A stretch of 5,248 nucleotides of DNA from a bacterium (GTDB lineage: Bacteria; SZUA-79; Acidulodesulfobacterales; Acidulodesulfobacteraceae): the NCBI GenBank assembly GCA_021799935.1, contig JAJYZM010000093.1:1-5248 (forward strand), given 5' to 3'. The first letter of the stretch is position 1. Every line of letters starts with the position of its first letter. Under the pieces are notes generated by a model. The model did no database searches, had not been told where the DNA came from, and worked only from the letters and a program-made list of their open reading frames with translations. Position numbers and translations under genes: made by a program. Below, piece after piece: positions 1 to 4,818 of the stretch.

Positions 1-1
1 G

Positions 2-715
2 CTAACCGTTATTCCTTTATTGATTTCAACTATTTTTTTGACTTTAATTTCCAAGAAAAAATTCATCGGCGGCGTTTCGGACGGTATGGATAGAGACGTA
101 AAGGGCGTTTCCGCCGGCGGCGATAACAGCGGCAATATCGTCCCTGCAGATTCAGAAAACGGCGGTTCAAATAAAAAGTTATTTAAAAGAATTTTAATAG
201 CAACTTCTTTGTATGGATTCAGTTCTTTTAGTTTTGGATTTCCTATTTTAACTATTACCCAATCTTCGAAAAGTCCTGCCCTCGGTATTCTTTCATATGT
301 TTTATTTTTCATCTGCACCGCTTTAACGGGGCTCATAGCCGGAAAAACGATAGTCCGTACCGTTAATAAACTCGGATTCGGCTATTTTCTTACTTTTGCA
401 GGTTCTTTAGGCATGGCATTGGTATTCACGTTTTCCTTAAACTACTTTTTATATTATATTTGCGTCGCTATTCTAGGAATATCTCTCGGCATAATAGAAA
501 CGATAGAGCCTACCGTAATAAGTTTAATAGTAAAGCGCAAAACGATAGGAAAAGGAATGGGTTCGCTGACCGCCGCAAGAAGCATAGGATTATTCGGCGG
601 GAATATTCTTATGGGATTGATTTATTACAAAGGGGCGAACTATTCATATTTATATGCGGCAATATTAAGCTTAATAGGTTCGGCTATTATATTTGCCTTA
701 AGGTCGGATATTTAA
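2..715 (+). CDS. MFS-type membrane transporter, C-terminal half (5' end outside window)
   Basis: The frame is open from the window edge to the TAA at 713-715, giving 237 visible residues. A TTG at 20 could be read as a start, but the hydrophobic run continues upstream of it (LTVIPLLISTIFLTLIS), so I treat the gene as truncated by the window. The visible part has the end of one membrane segment, then a hydrophilic Gly/Asp/Asn/Ser-rich loop of about 40 residues, then a Lys-rich patch and about six further hydrophobic segments ending near FALRSDI. This is the expected shape of a 12-helix major facilitator: end of helix 6, central cytoplasmic loop, helices 7-12. The segment GISLGIIETIEPTVISLIV followed by KRKTIGKGMGSLTAARSIG resembles the helix 10-11 region of drug/metabolite MFS exporters. 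Substrate and direction cannot be told. The family call is inference from topology and local pattern. Confidence 0.75.
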   Translation, partial: LTVIPLLISTIFLTLISKKKFIGGVSDGMDRDVKGVSAGGDNSGNIVPADSENGGSNKKLFKRILIATSLYGFSSFSFGFPILTITQSSKSPALGILSYVLFFICTALTGLIAGKTIVRTVNKLGFGYFLTFAGSLGMALVFTFSLNYFLYYICVAILGISLGIIETIEPTVISLIVKRKTIGKGMGSLTAARSIGLFGGNILMGLIYYKGANYSYLYAAILSLIGSAIIFALRSDI

Positions 716-745
716 TAAAGCGGATAATTAAAAAGGCCAGGTTTA

Positions 746-764
746 TTTATATTTCAACAATCTG
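746..764 (-). repeat. 19-bp copy of the yccF 3' end (possible decayed yccF remnant)
   Basis: TTTATATTTCAACAATCTG occurs here and again at 1880-1898, where its complement encodes the last residues and stop of the YccF protein (Q-I-V-E-I-stop). On the minus strand the similarity seems to extend upstream: 772-785 (complement GCGGTAAAGCAAAC) resembles GCCGTTTGGCAAAC of yccF, with about 7 extra bases between the blocks. A decayed or deleted second yccF is the simplest reading, but the segment is short and AT-rich. Confidence 0.4.
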
Positions 765-796
765 CAATAACGTTTGCTTTACCGCTTGCAGAATAA

Positions 797-913
797 CAAC
801 CATTGCCTATTACACTTTACACTATTGATGCGTATGGAGAATGGAACGATTTTATTTTAAAAGGCATATGTAAGAACTGCGGAAAAGATGTCGCAAGATT
901 AGTTAAGCTATAA
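797..913 (+). pseudogene. C-terminal remnant of an unidentified protein with a CxxC zinc-knuckle-like tail
   Basis: An open frame after the in-frame TAA at 794-796 reads through to TAA at 911-913 and gives 38 residues, including DAYGEWNDFILKG and then ICKNCGKDVARLVKL. The composition is protein-like rather than random: Trp, charged residues, a CKNCG pair and an amphipathic VARLV end, the look of a zinc-binding C-terminus. There is no ATG with a Shine-Dalgarno site; the only possible start is TTG at 803, which would give a 36-residue product. I read it as the surviving 3' end of a larger gene whose upstream part is gone. I do not recognise the family. A genuine tiny zinc protein is possible but less likely, because only one Cys pair is present. 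Confidence 0.4.
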
Positions 914-971
914 GTATATGTATTCAATAAAACATAAAAACGGATTGTAAAATATTTTATAAATTTTAAAT

Positions 972-977
972 AGGAGG
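972..977 (+). promoter_or_regulatory. Shine-Dalgarno site that fixes the SDR fragment start
   Basis: AGGAGG here directly abuts an ATG at 978 and lies 9 nt before the ATG at 987. The second spacing is optimal and the first is impossible, so translation should begin at 987 (MSIKIVLITGG), not 978. Confidence 0.75.
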
Positions 978-986
978 ATGTATATT

Positions 987-1178
987 ATGAGCATAAAGAT
1001 TGTGCTTATTACCGGCGGCAGCCGCGGTATAGTTAAAAGCACGGCATTAAAAACGGCGCAGCATGGCATTGATGTAATTCTTACTTACCACAGCAAAGAG
1101 CAAGAAGCTATGGCGGTGGTTGCAGAGATTGAAGCCATGGGAAGGCAGGCGGCGGCGCTTCATCACCGCAGTAAATAA
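987..1178 (+). pseudogene. Truncated short-chain dehydrogenase/reductase (N-terminal fragment)
   Basis: The 63-residue product begins MSIKIVLITGGSRG and continues through a Rossmann beta-alpha-beta unit (VILTYHSKEQEAM, then VVAEIEAMGRQAAAL), the start of an NAD(P)-dependent SDR oxidoreductase. Complete SDRs are about 240-260 residues with a Tyr-x-x-x-Lys catalytic pair; here reading stops after HHRSK at 1176-1178 and no catalytic part follows in any forward frame before the next gene. The TGxxxGxG nucleotide-binding motif at residues 9-16 reads TGGSRGIV, so its last Gly is Val. The start codon and an ideal ribosome site are intact, so a short peptide could still be made, but it cannot be an active SDR. 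The junction after AAAL looks like an internal deletion or loss of the 3' end. The family call is firm, the pseudogene call likely; substrate unknown. Confidence 0.75.
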
Positions 1179-1211
1179 GGCATGCTTATAATAGTAATTT
1201 AATTTTTATTA

Positions 1212-1220
1212 TGCTATAAT
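1212..1220 (+). promoter_or_regulatory. Extended -10 promoter, probably for the split-barrel flavoprotein gene
   Basis: TGCTATAAT is a perfect extended -10 (TG, one base, TATAAT). No good -35 lies 16-18 bp upstream, which extended -10 promoters can tolerate. Transcription would start near 1227 and leave a leader of about 90 nt before the ATG at 1317. The AT-rich setting raises the chance of a random match. Confidence 0.4.
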
Positions 1221-1316
1221 TATGCATACAGTATGTTAAACTAAATAAATAATTTTGAAGGACTATAATAAATAAAATAAATTAAAATTGAAATAATAAA
1301 AAGGAGGAAAAAGGTT

Positions 1317-1688
1317 ATGTTAAACGAAAAAATAACCGAAATTTTAAAACATGAAGGCCCTGCAAGTTTTACAACGTACGGAACGGACGGGGTACATCTC
1401 GTCGCCACGTGGAATAGTTATATTGATGTTCTTCAGAATGATACGCTTTTAATACCAGCTGGATACTTTAATACAACCCAAAGAAATATCGAGTCGGGAA
1501 GTGAAGTCCAAATGATTGTTGGCTCCAAGGACGTTCTAGGTCTTCAGGGTAAAGGCGCCGGATTTTTGCTTAAAGGAAAAGCGAAATTCGAAGGAGACGG
1601 TTCAAATTTCGATAAAATGAAATCCCGTTTTGCATGGGTTAGGTCGGTTATAGTTTTTAATGTAAAAGAAGTAACGCAATTAATCTAA
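1317..1688 (+). CDS. Pyridoxamine 5'-phosphate oxidase-like FMN-binding split-barrel protein
   Basis: This 123-residue protein has the pattern of small cytoplasmic split-barrel flavin proteins: a helical start (MLNEKITEILKHEG), a first strand pair (PASFTTYGTDGVHLVATWNSYIDVL), a strand and turn (TLLIPAGYFNTTQRNIES), a strand (EVQMIVGSKDVLG), then the barrel-closing GAGFLLKGKAKFE and the C-terminal VIVFNVKEVTQLI. The small size is normal for stand-alone members of this superfamily, and both ends look complete. Such proteins bind FMN, or sometimes F420 or heme, and many are of unknown reaction; a true PdxH is longer, so I do not assign vitamin B6 synthesis. The start is supported by AGGAGG at 1302-1307, 9 nt upstream. 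It stands alone between gene fragments, with a candidate extended -10 promoter at 1212-1220, so it is probably monocistronic. Substrate unknown. Confidence 0.8.
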   Translation: MLNEKITEILKHEGPASFTTYGTDGVHLVATWNSYIDVLQNDTLLIPAGYFNTTQRNIESGSEVQMIVGSKDVLGLQGKGAGFLLKGKAKFEGDGSNFDKMKSRFAWVRSVIVFNVKEVTQLI

Positions 1689-1702
1689 TTAACATTATCT
1701 AA

Positions 1703-1816
1703 TCAAGAAGTTCATCCTCATCCGTCTTAGTAAATATCGAAACCACAGTTCTCGCAATATGCACCGGAGCGAAGGATGAAGTAACAGTTATAACGACAAT
1801 AGAGCCAAGGCCTTAA
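1703..1816 (+). pseudogene. Unassigned coding-like fragment (37 codons, no start)
   Basis: After a stop at 1700-1702 this frame stays open to TAA at 1814-1816 and reads through VLVNIETTVLAICTGAKDEV and TVITTIEPRP. It is richer in GC than the AT-rich spacers on both sides, and has an alternating hydrophobic pattern followed by a polar turn, as in a real beta/alpha protein end. There is no usable start codon or ribosome site. The AKDEVTVITT stretch faintly recalls the last strand of HPr-like folds, but this is too weak to name. It is best described as a probable decayed gene 3' end. Confidence 0.25.
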
Positions 1817-1879
1817 AAATATTTATAAAATTAGGTTTTATATTGTGAATCGCAATAAAAAAGCCGCAGTTATGTTGTT

Positions 1880-1898
1880 TTTATATTTCAACAATCTG
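1880..1898 (-). repeat. Second copy of the 19-bp repeat (3' end of yccF)
   Basis: TTTATATTTCAACAATCTG is identical to 746-764. Here it is the functional end of the YccF reading frame, so this copy is probably the parent sequence of the other. A looser match (TTTATATTTCAGCAAC) lies at 2301-2316, just upstream of the same gene. Confidence 0.5.
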
Positions 1899-2270
1899 TT
1901 TGCCAAACGGCGTAAGCGCAAGTCCCGCTAATTTTAAGTGCTGAAATGCAAACGGAATACCTATAATGGTAACAGCCGATATTAAAGCGGCTGTAAGTTC
2001 GCCTAAGGCAAGCCACCATCCGCATAATATAATCCATAAGACATTTCCGATTAAGCTGATTGATTTGCCTGTATCGGTATCCGGCTTATCGATTATCTTT
2101 CTTCCGAACGGCCAAAAAGAAAAAACGGCTATTCTAAAGGATGCAATGCCGAAAGGTATTCCGATTATGGTTATAAAAGAAATTATTGCGGCGAGCGTCC
2201 AGCCTAAACCCATTAAGAATCCGCCGAACACAAACCATATAATATTGCCTAACAGACGCATCAGAGACAT
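1881..2270 (-). CDS. yccF: YccF domain-containing inner-membrane protein
   Basis: This 129-residue, very hydrophobic protein is built from two copies of one unit. Copy 1 (residues 8-60) starts GNIIWFVFGG, has TIIGIPFG at 34-41 and ends WPFGRKII. Copy 2 (75-128) starts GNVLWIILCG, has TIIGIPFA at 101-108 and ends TPFGKQIVE. The short linker (KPDTDTGKS) is polar. The GN-x-x-W start, TIIGIPF core and PFG end are the hallmarks of the YccF (DUF307) family, and the length is about right for a complete two-repeat member. Each unit has about two membrane segments, so four in all. The molecular function of YccF is not established. The ATG at 2268-2270 is supported by a Shine-Dalgarno AGAGGT (complement of 2279-2284), 8 nt upstream. 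It is transcribed away from uvrB and converges on the flavoprotein gene; no partner gene is adjacent. Confidence 0.9.
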   Translation of the reverse strand: MSLMRLLGNIIWFVFGGFLMGLGWTLAAIISFITIIGIPFGIASFRIAVFSFWPFGRKIIDKPDTDTGKSISLIGNVLWIILCGWWLALGELTAALISAVTIIGIPFAFQHLKLAGLALTPFGKQIVEI

Positions 2271-2300
2271 TTAATTTTACCTCTATTTTTTTTAATTCTT

Positions 2301-2329
2301 TTTATATTTCAGCAACTTAATGCAAGCAA
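2301..2329 (-). promoter_or_regulatory. Candidate promoter for yccF
   Basis: On the minus strand TTGCTT (complement of 2324-2329), a 17-bp spacer and TATAAA (complement of 2301-2306) lie about 16 nt before the yccF ribosome site. The -10 is good and the -35 is poor (3 of 6), so this is only a reasonable candidate. A start near 2294 would give a leader of about 24 nt. Confidence 0.35.
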
Positions 2330-2433
2330 AGTCTGCGATTAGCATGTTATATATAGTTTAAAGAGCTTAACTACATGGTGTTTCTAATGTTATATTATGT
2401 TAAATATCTTATTATATAAAAACATCAAAGTCA

Positions 2434-2464
2434 ATGTTCTAAGAAAGTATGTTCTAAGTAAAGT
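2434..2464. repeat. Short tandem direct repeat
   Basis: ATGTTCTAAG occurs at 2434-2443 and 2449-2458, each followed by an A-rich AAAGT-like tail, giving two units with a 15-bp period (2434-2448 and 2449-2464). It lies in the AT-rich spacer between the divergent yccF gene and the promoter at 2524. It could be a duplicated protein-binding site or simple slippage; no function can be shown. Confidence 0.5.
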
Positions 2465-2523
2465 ATTTTAAATTAGCCGGCGGCTACAGTATTAATTTTT
2501 TATTTTAAAAATAACGTGACGGC

Positions 2524-2551
2524 TTGAAATTTCAAAAATATGCGCTATAAT
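2524..2551 (+). promoter_or_regulatory. Strong sigma70-type promoter with palindrome over the -35
   Basis: The -35 TTGAAA (2524-2529, 5 of 6), a 16-bp spacer and a perfect -10 TATAAT (2546-2551) predict transcription starting near 2558 on the plus strand. The -35 is the left half of the perfect palindrome TTGAAATTTCAA (2524-2535), a plausible operator. No protein gene follows for over 250 bp; the first product would be the structured RNA ending near 2698. Confidence 0.6.
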
Positions 2552-2557
2552 TAAATT

Positions 2558-2698
2558 AAAGAAAGAAAATAAGTTTAAGGCAAAGATATTTCCGAATATA
2601 TGTTTTTTATGCAGCATGCCGCCGTCAGTCAGTTTAATGCTTAACTTTAAGCACATTGGACGTTAAAAACCAGTGACTGCGACGGCGGTATTTTTTTA
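2558..2698 (+). ncRNA. Candidate small RNA or terminated leader (about 140 nt), no known family
   Basis: The element is bounded by the promoter at 2524-2551 and a T-tract at 2691-2697. The first 60 nt are A-rich and unstructured (AAAGAAAGAAAATAAG). The 3' part folds by eye into a branched element: outer stem 2617-2626 with 2681-2690 (core CCGCCGTC/GACGGCGG), continued by 2627-2631 with 2674-2678 after a 2-nt bulge (2679-2680) and by 2632-2635 with 2667-2670. An inner hairpin TGCTTA (2638-2643) pairs with TAAGCA (2648-2653) around ACTT, leaving 2654-2666 single-stranded. No ORF longer than 14 codons lies inside. It lacks the SRP RNA GGAAGGAAGC motif and resembles no riboswitch I know. It could act in trans, or be an attenuated leader of uvrB 115 nt downstream. 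Boundaries are predicted. Confidence 0.45.
2617..2697 (+). terminator. Rho-independent terminator with large branched stem-loop
   Basis: A GC-rich stem (TGCCGCCGTC at 2617-2626 with GACGGCGGTA at 2681-2690, one G-U pair) is followed at once by seven T residues (2691-2697). On the opposite strand the stem is not followed by a T-run, so it works in plus orientation only. The enclosed loop of about 54 nt is larger than usual but carries its own helices, which would help bring the arms together. Confidence 0.55.
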
Positions 2699-2794
2699 TT
2701 ACGAAGATACGAATTTGCCTTAATATTTCTCCTAATCCTGCCTAATGTCAAACTCAGTCGGGCGATATTTCGCAGAGATATTTTCCCCTAAAAA

Positions 2795-2803
2795 TGATAA
2801 AAT
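2795..2803 (+). promoter_or_regulatory. Extended -10 promoter for uvrBC, giving a near-leaderless mRNA
   Basis: TGATAAAAT is an extended -10 (TG, A, TAAAAT) ending 9 nt before the uvrB ATG at 2813. Initiation 6-8 nt downstream would fall at about 2809-2811, leaving a 5' leader of only a few nt. No TTGACA-like -35 lies 15-18 bp upstream. This fits the absence of a Shine-Dalgarno before uvrB. Confidence 0.4.
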
Positions 2804-2812
2804 AATTATATT

Positions 2813-4816
2813 ATGGAGTTATTTAATCTCGTTTCGGAAAACAGTCCCGCCGGGGACCAGCCTCAGGCGATAAGTTCTTTAGTAGAAGGGATAAAATATA
2901 AAAATTTCAGGTATCAGACGCTTTTAGGGGTAACGGGGTCGGGGAAAACATTTACGATGGCTAACGCCATCAAAGAACTCGAAAGGCCGGCTCTTATAAT
3001 AGCGCCGAATAAAACCCTTGCCGGACAGCTTTATTCCGAATTTAAAGCCCTTTTTCCCGAAAACGCCGTAGAGTTTTTCATAAGCTATTACGATTATTAC
3101 CAGCCGGAAGCTTATGTCCCCTCGAAGGACCTTTACATCGAAAAAGATTCCGCTATTAACGACCAGATAGATAAAATGAAACATTCGGCTACGCGCTCTA
3201 TCCTTTCCAGGAGGGACGTCATAGTAATCGCATCGGTTTCCTGCATTTACGGATTAGGGTCGCCCGAAAGTTACGCCAATATGCTCCTCGAAGTAAAGAA
3301 AGGAGACGAGGCGAACCTGAGCGATATTCTTAATAAGCTGACCGATATAAGATACGAAAGGAACGATATAGATTTCCACCGCGGAACGTTCAGGGTGAGA
3401 GGAGATATAGTCGATATTTTTCCGGCTTACGAAGAAGAAATAGCGGTAAGAATAGAATTTTTCGGAAACGAAATTTCCATGATAGCCGAGATTGACCCGC
3501 TAAGGGGTACGGTTACAAGAAGGCTTTCGAAAACCGCGATTTATCCCGCATCGCATTACGTCGCCGACGAGGTTACCTTAAAGAGCGCCGTCAAATCCAT
3601 AAAGGAAGAATTAAAAGACAGGTTGATGGAGCTTAAGGCTATGGGCAAGCTTGTCGAAGCGCAGAGGCTTGAGCAGAGGACTATGTACGACCTTGAAATG
3701 ATGCAGGAAATGGGTTACTGTTCCGGAATAGAAAACTATTCGAGGCATTTGACCGGAAGAAAAAGAGGGGAACCGCCGCCTACGCTTTTGGACTATTTCC
3801 CGGACGATTTTATAATTATGATTGACGAGTCCCATGTTTCGGTTCCCCAAATCAGGGGGATGTATAACGGGGATATTTCAAGAAAATCGACGCTCGTGGA
3901 ATACGGTTTCAGGCTTCCCTGCGCATTGGACAACCGTCCGCTGAATTTCGAGGAATTTTCTTCCCATATAAAAAACCTTATCTTTGTTTCCGCTACGCCC
4001 GCCGAATACGAGCTGAGCGTTAGTTCGCAAGTCGTCGAGCAGATAATCCGCCCTACGGGGCTAATCGACCCCGAAGTCGAAGTAAGGCCGGAAACGAATC
4101 AGGTTGACGATATAATAGGCGAAATTAAAAAAACGGTTGCCGGAGGAGGAAGAGCCCTCGTAACCACTCTCACTAAAAGAATGTCGGAGGACCTGGCGGA
4201 GTTTTTGACCGACAGCGGCATTAAAGCAAAATATCTTCACTCAGATATAGATTCTCTTGAAAGATTTAAGATTATAAGGGAGTTAAGGCTCGGCGAGTTC
4301 GACGTGCTGGTAGGAATAAATCTGTTAAGGGAAGGGCTGGATATTCCGGAGGTCGAACTTATCGGAATTTTAGACGCCGACAAAGAAGGCTTTCTGCGTT
4401 CAAAAACGTCGCTTATTCAGACTATCGGCAGGGCGGCGAGAAATATTAAGGGGAAAGTGATACTTTACGGAAATAAAATGACCGATTCGATGAAGTTTGC
4501 GATTTCCGAAACGGAAAGAAGAAGGAAAATCCAGGAAAAATTTAACAGGCAAAATAACATTACGCCAAAATCTATACAAAAAAACATAGCAGGACTGCTG
4601 ACCACCATATTTGAACAGGATTATATCGATATTTCCGGCGGGTTCGACGAAAATTCCCCGCTAATTATCGACCCTAAAGAAGCCGAAAGGCTCATAAAAA
4701 ATTTATCCAAGAAAATGAAAAAAGCCGTAAAAGAGCTTAACTTCGAGGATGCCGCCCGCATAAGGGACGAAATCAACAATATTAAAAAAAATATGCTGCT
4801 GATGGATGCGGTTTGA
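2813..4816 (+). CDS. uvrB: UvrABC system protein B (excinuclease subunit, DNA-damage verification helicase)
   Basis: UvrB takes damaged DNA from UvrA, verifies the lesion with its ATP-driven strand-opening activity and recruits UvrC in nucleotide excision repair in the cytoplasm. The 667-residue length matches the family (about 660-680). Visible in order: the N-terminal PAGDQPQAI; Walker A GVTGSGKT (39-46); the damage-probing beta-hairpin [12 protein letters not shown] with Tyr 92, 93, 95 and 96; [11 protein letters not shown] and the domain 2 region that binds UvrA; Walker B DESH (338-341); SATPAEYEL; helicase motif [11 protein letters not shown] (536-544); and the C-terminal UVR coiled-coil that binds UvrC (about 623-660, ending [16 protein letters not shown]). 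No key residue is missing. The ATG gives the standard N-terminus, but there is no Shine-Dalgarno upstream. It is followed after 2 nt by uvrC, so the two form an operon. Confidence 0.98.
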   Translation: MELFNLVSENSPAGDQPQAISSLVEGIKYKNFRYQTLLGVTGSGKTFTMANAIKELERPALIIAPNKTLAGQLYSEFKALFPENAVEFFISYYDYYQPEAYVPSKDLYIEKDSAINDQIDKMKHSATRSILSRRDVIVIASVSCIYGLGSPESYANMLLEVKKGDEANLSDILNKLTDIRYERNDIDFHRGTFRVRGDIVDIFPAYEEEIAVRIEFFGNEISMIAEIDPLRGTVTRRLSKTAIYPASHYVADEVTLKSAVKSIKEELKDRLMELKAMGKLVEAQRLEQRTMYDLEMMQEMGYCSGIENYSRHLTGRKRGEPPPTLLDYFPDDFIIMIDESHVSVPQIRGMYNGDISRKSTLVEYGFRLPCALDNRPLNFEEFSSHIKNLIFVSATPAEYELSVSSQVVEQIIRPTGLIDPEVEVRPETNQVDDIIGEIKKTVAGGGRALVTTLTKRMSEDLAEFLTDSGIKAKYLHSDIDSLERFKIIRELRLGEFDVLVGINLLREGLDIPEVELIGILDADKEGFLRSKTSLIQTIGRAARNIKGKVILYGNKMTDSMKFAISETERRRKIQEKFNRQNNITPKSIQKNIAGLLTTIFEQDYIDISGGFDENSPLIIDPKEAERLIKNLSKKMKKAVKELNFEDAARIRDEINNIKKNMLLMDAV

Positions 4817-4818
4817 TT

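Noticed and set aside
460..828. Forward open frame of 122 codons overlapping the transporter gene
   Set aside because: It lies out of frame over most of the transporter's end, is Arg/Asn/Lys-rich with no family pattern and has no ribosome site; it is a shadow frame.
1824..1842. AT-only hairpin TATAAAA-TTAGG-TTTTATA as a terminator after the flavoprotein gene
   Set aside because: It has no GC pairs in the stem and no following T-tract; typical of AT-rich spacer sequence.
1966..2274. Forward open frame of 102 codons opposite yccF
   Set aside because: It is antisense to a clearly recognisable YccF gene, has no ribosome site and no protein-family pattern.
2474..2486. Small hairpin TAGCC-GGC-GGCTA followed by T-rich sequence, as a terminator
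   Set aside because: The stem is only 5 bp with a 3-nt loop, and the T-run begins about 9 nt after it; no gene upstream on the plus strand needs it.
2600..2644. 14-residue leader peptide frame (MFFMQHAAVSQFNA) inside the candidate small RNA
   Set aside because: It has no Shine-Dalgarno at proper spacing and no run of regulatory codons, and its second half is locked in the GC-rich stem.
2558..2698. Identification of the structured RNA as SRP RNA, 6S RNA or a known riboswitch
   Set aside because: It lacks the SRP GGAAGGAAGC loop motif, is too short and has the wrong shape for 6S RNA, and shows no conserved riboswitch core that I recognise.
2700..2812. LexA/SOS operator upstream of uvrB
   Set aside because: I found neither CTGT-N8-ACAG nor GAAC-N4-GTTC. 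LexA sites of other lineages differ, so SOS control is not excluded, only unsupported.
2924..3184. Minus-strand open frame of 86 codons inside uvrB
   Set aside because: It is antisense to the Walker A and beta-hairpin coding region of uvrB; open only by codon bias.
3611..3850. Minus-strand open frame of 79 codons inside uvrB
   Set aside because: It is antisense to conserved uvrB sequence, with no independent support.
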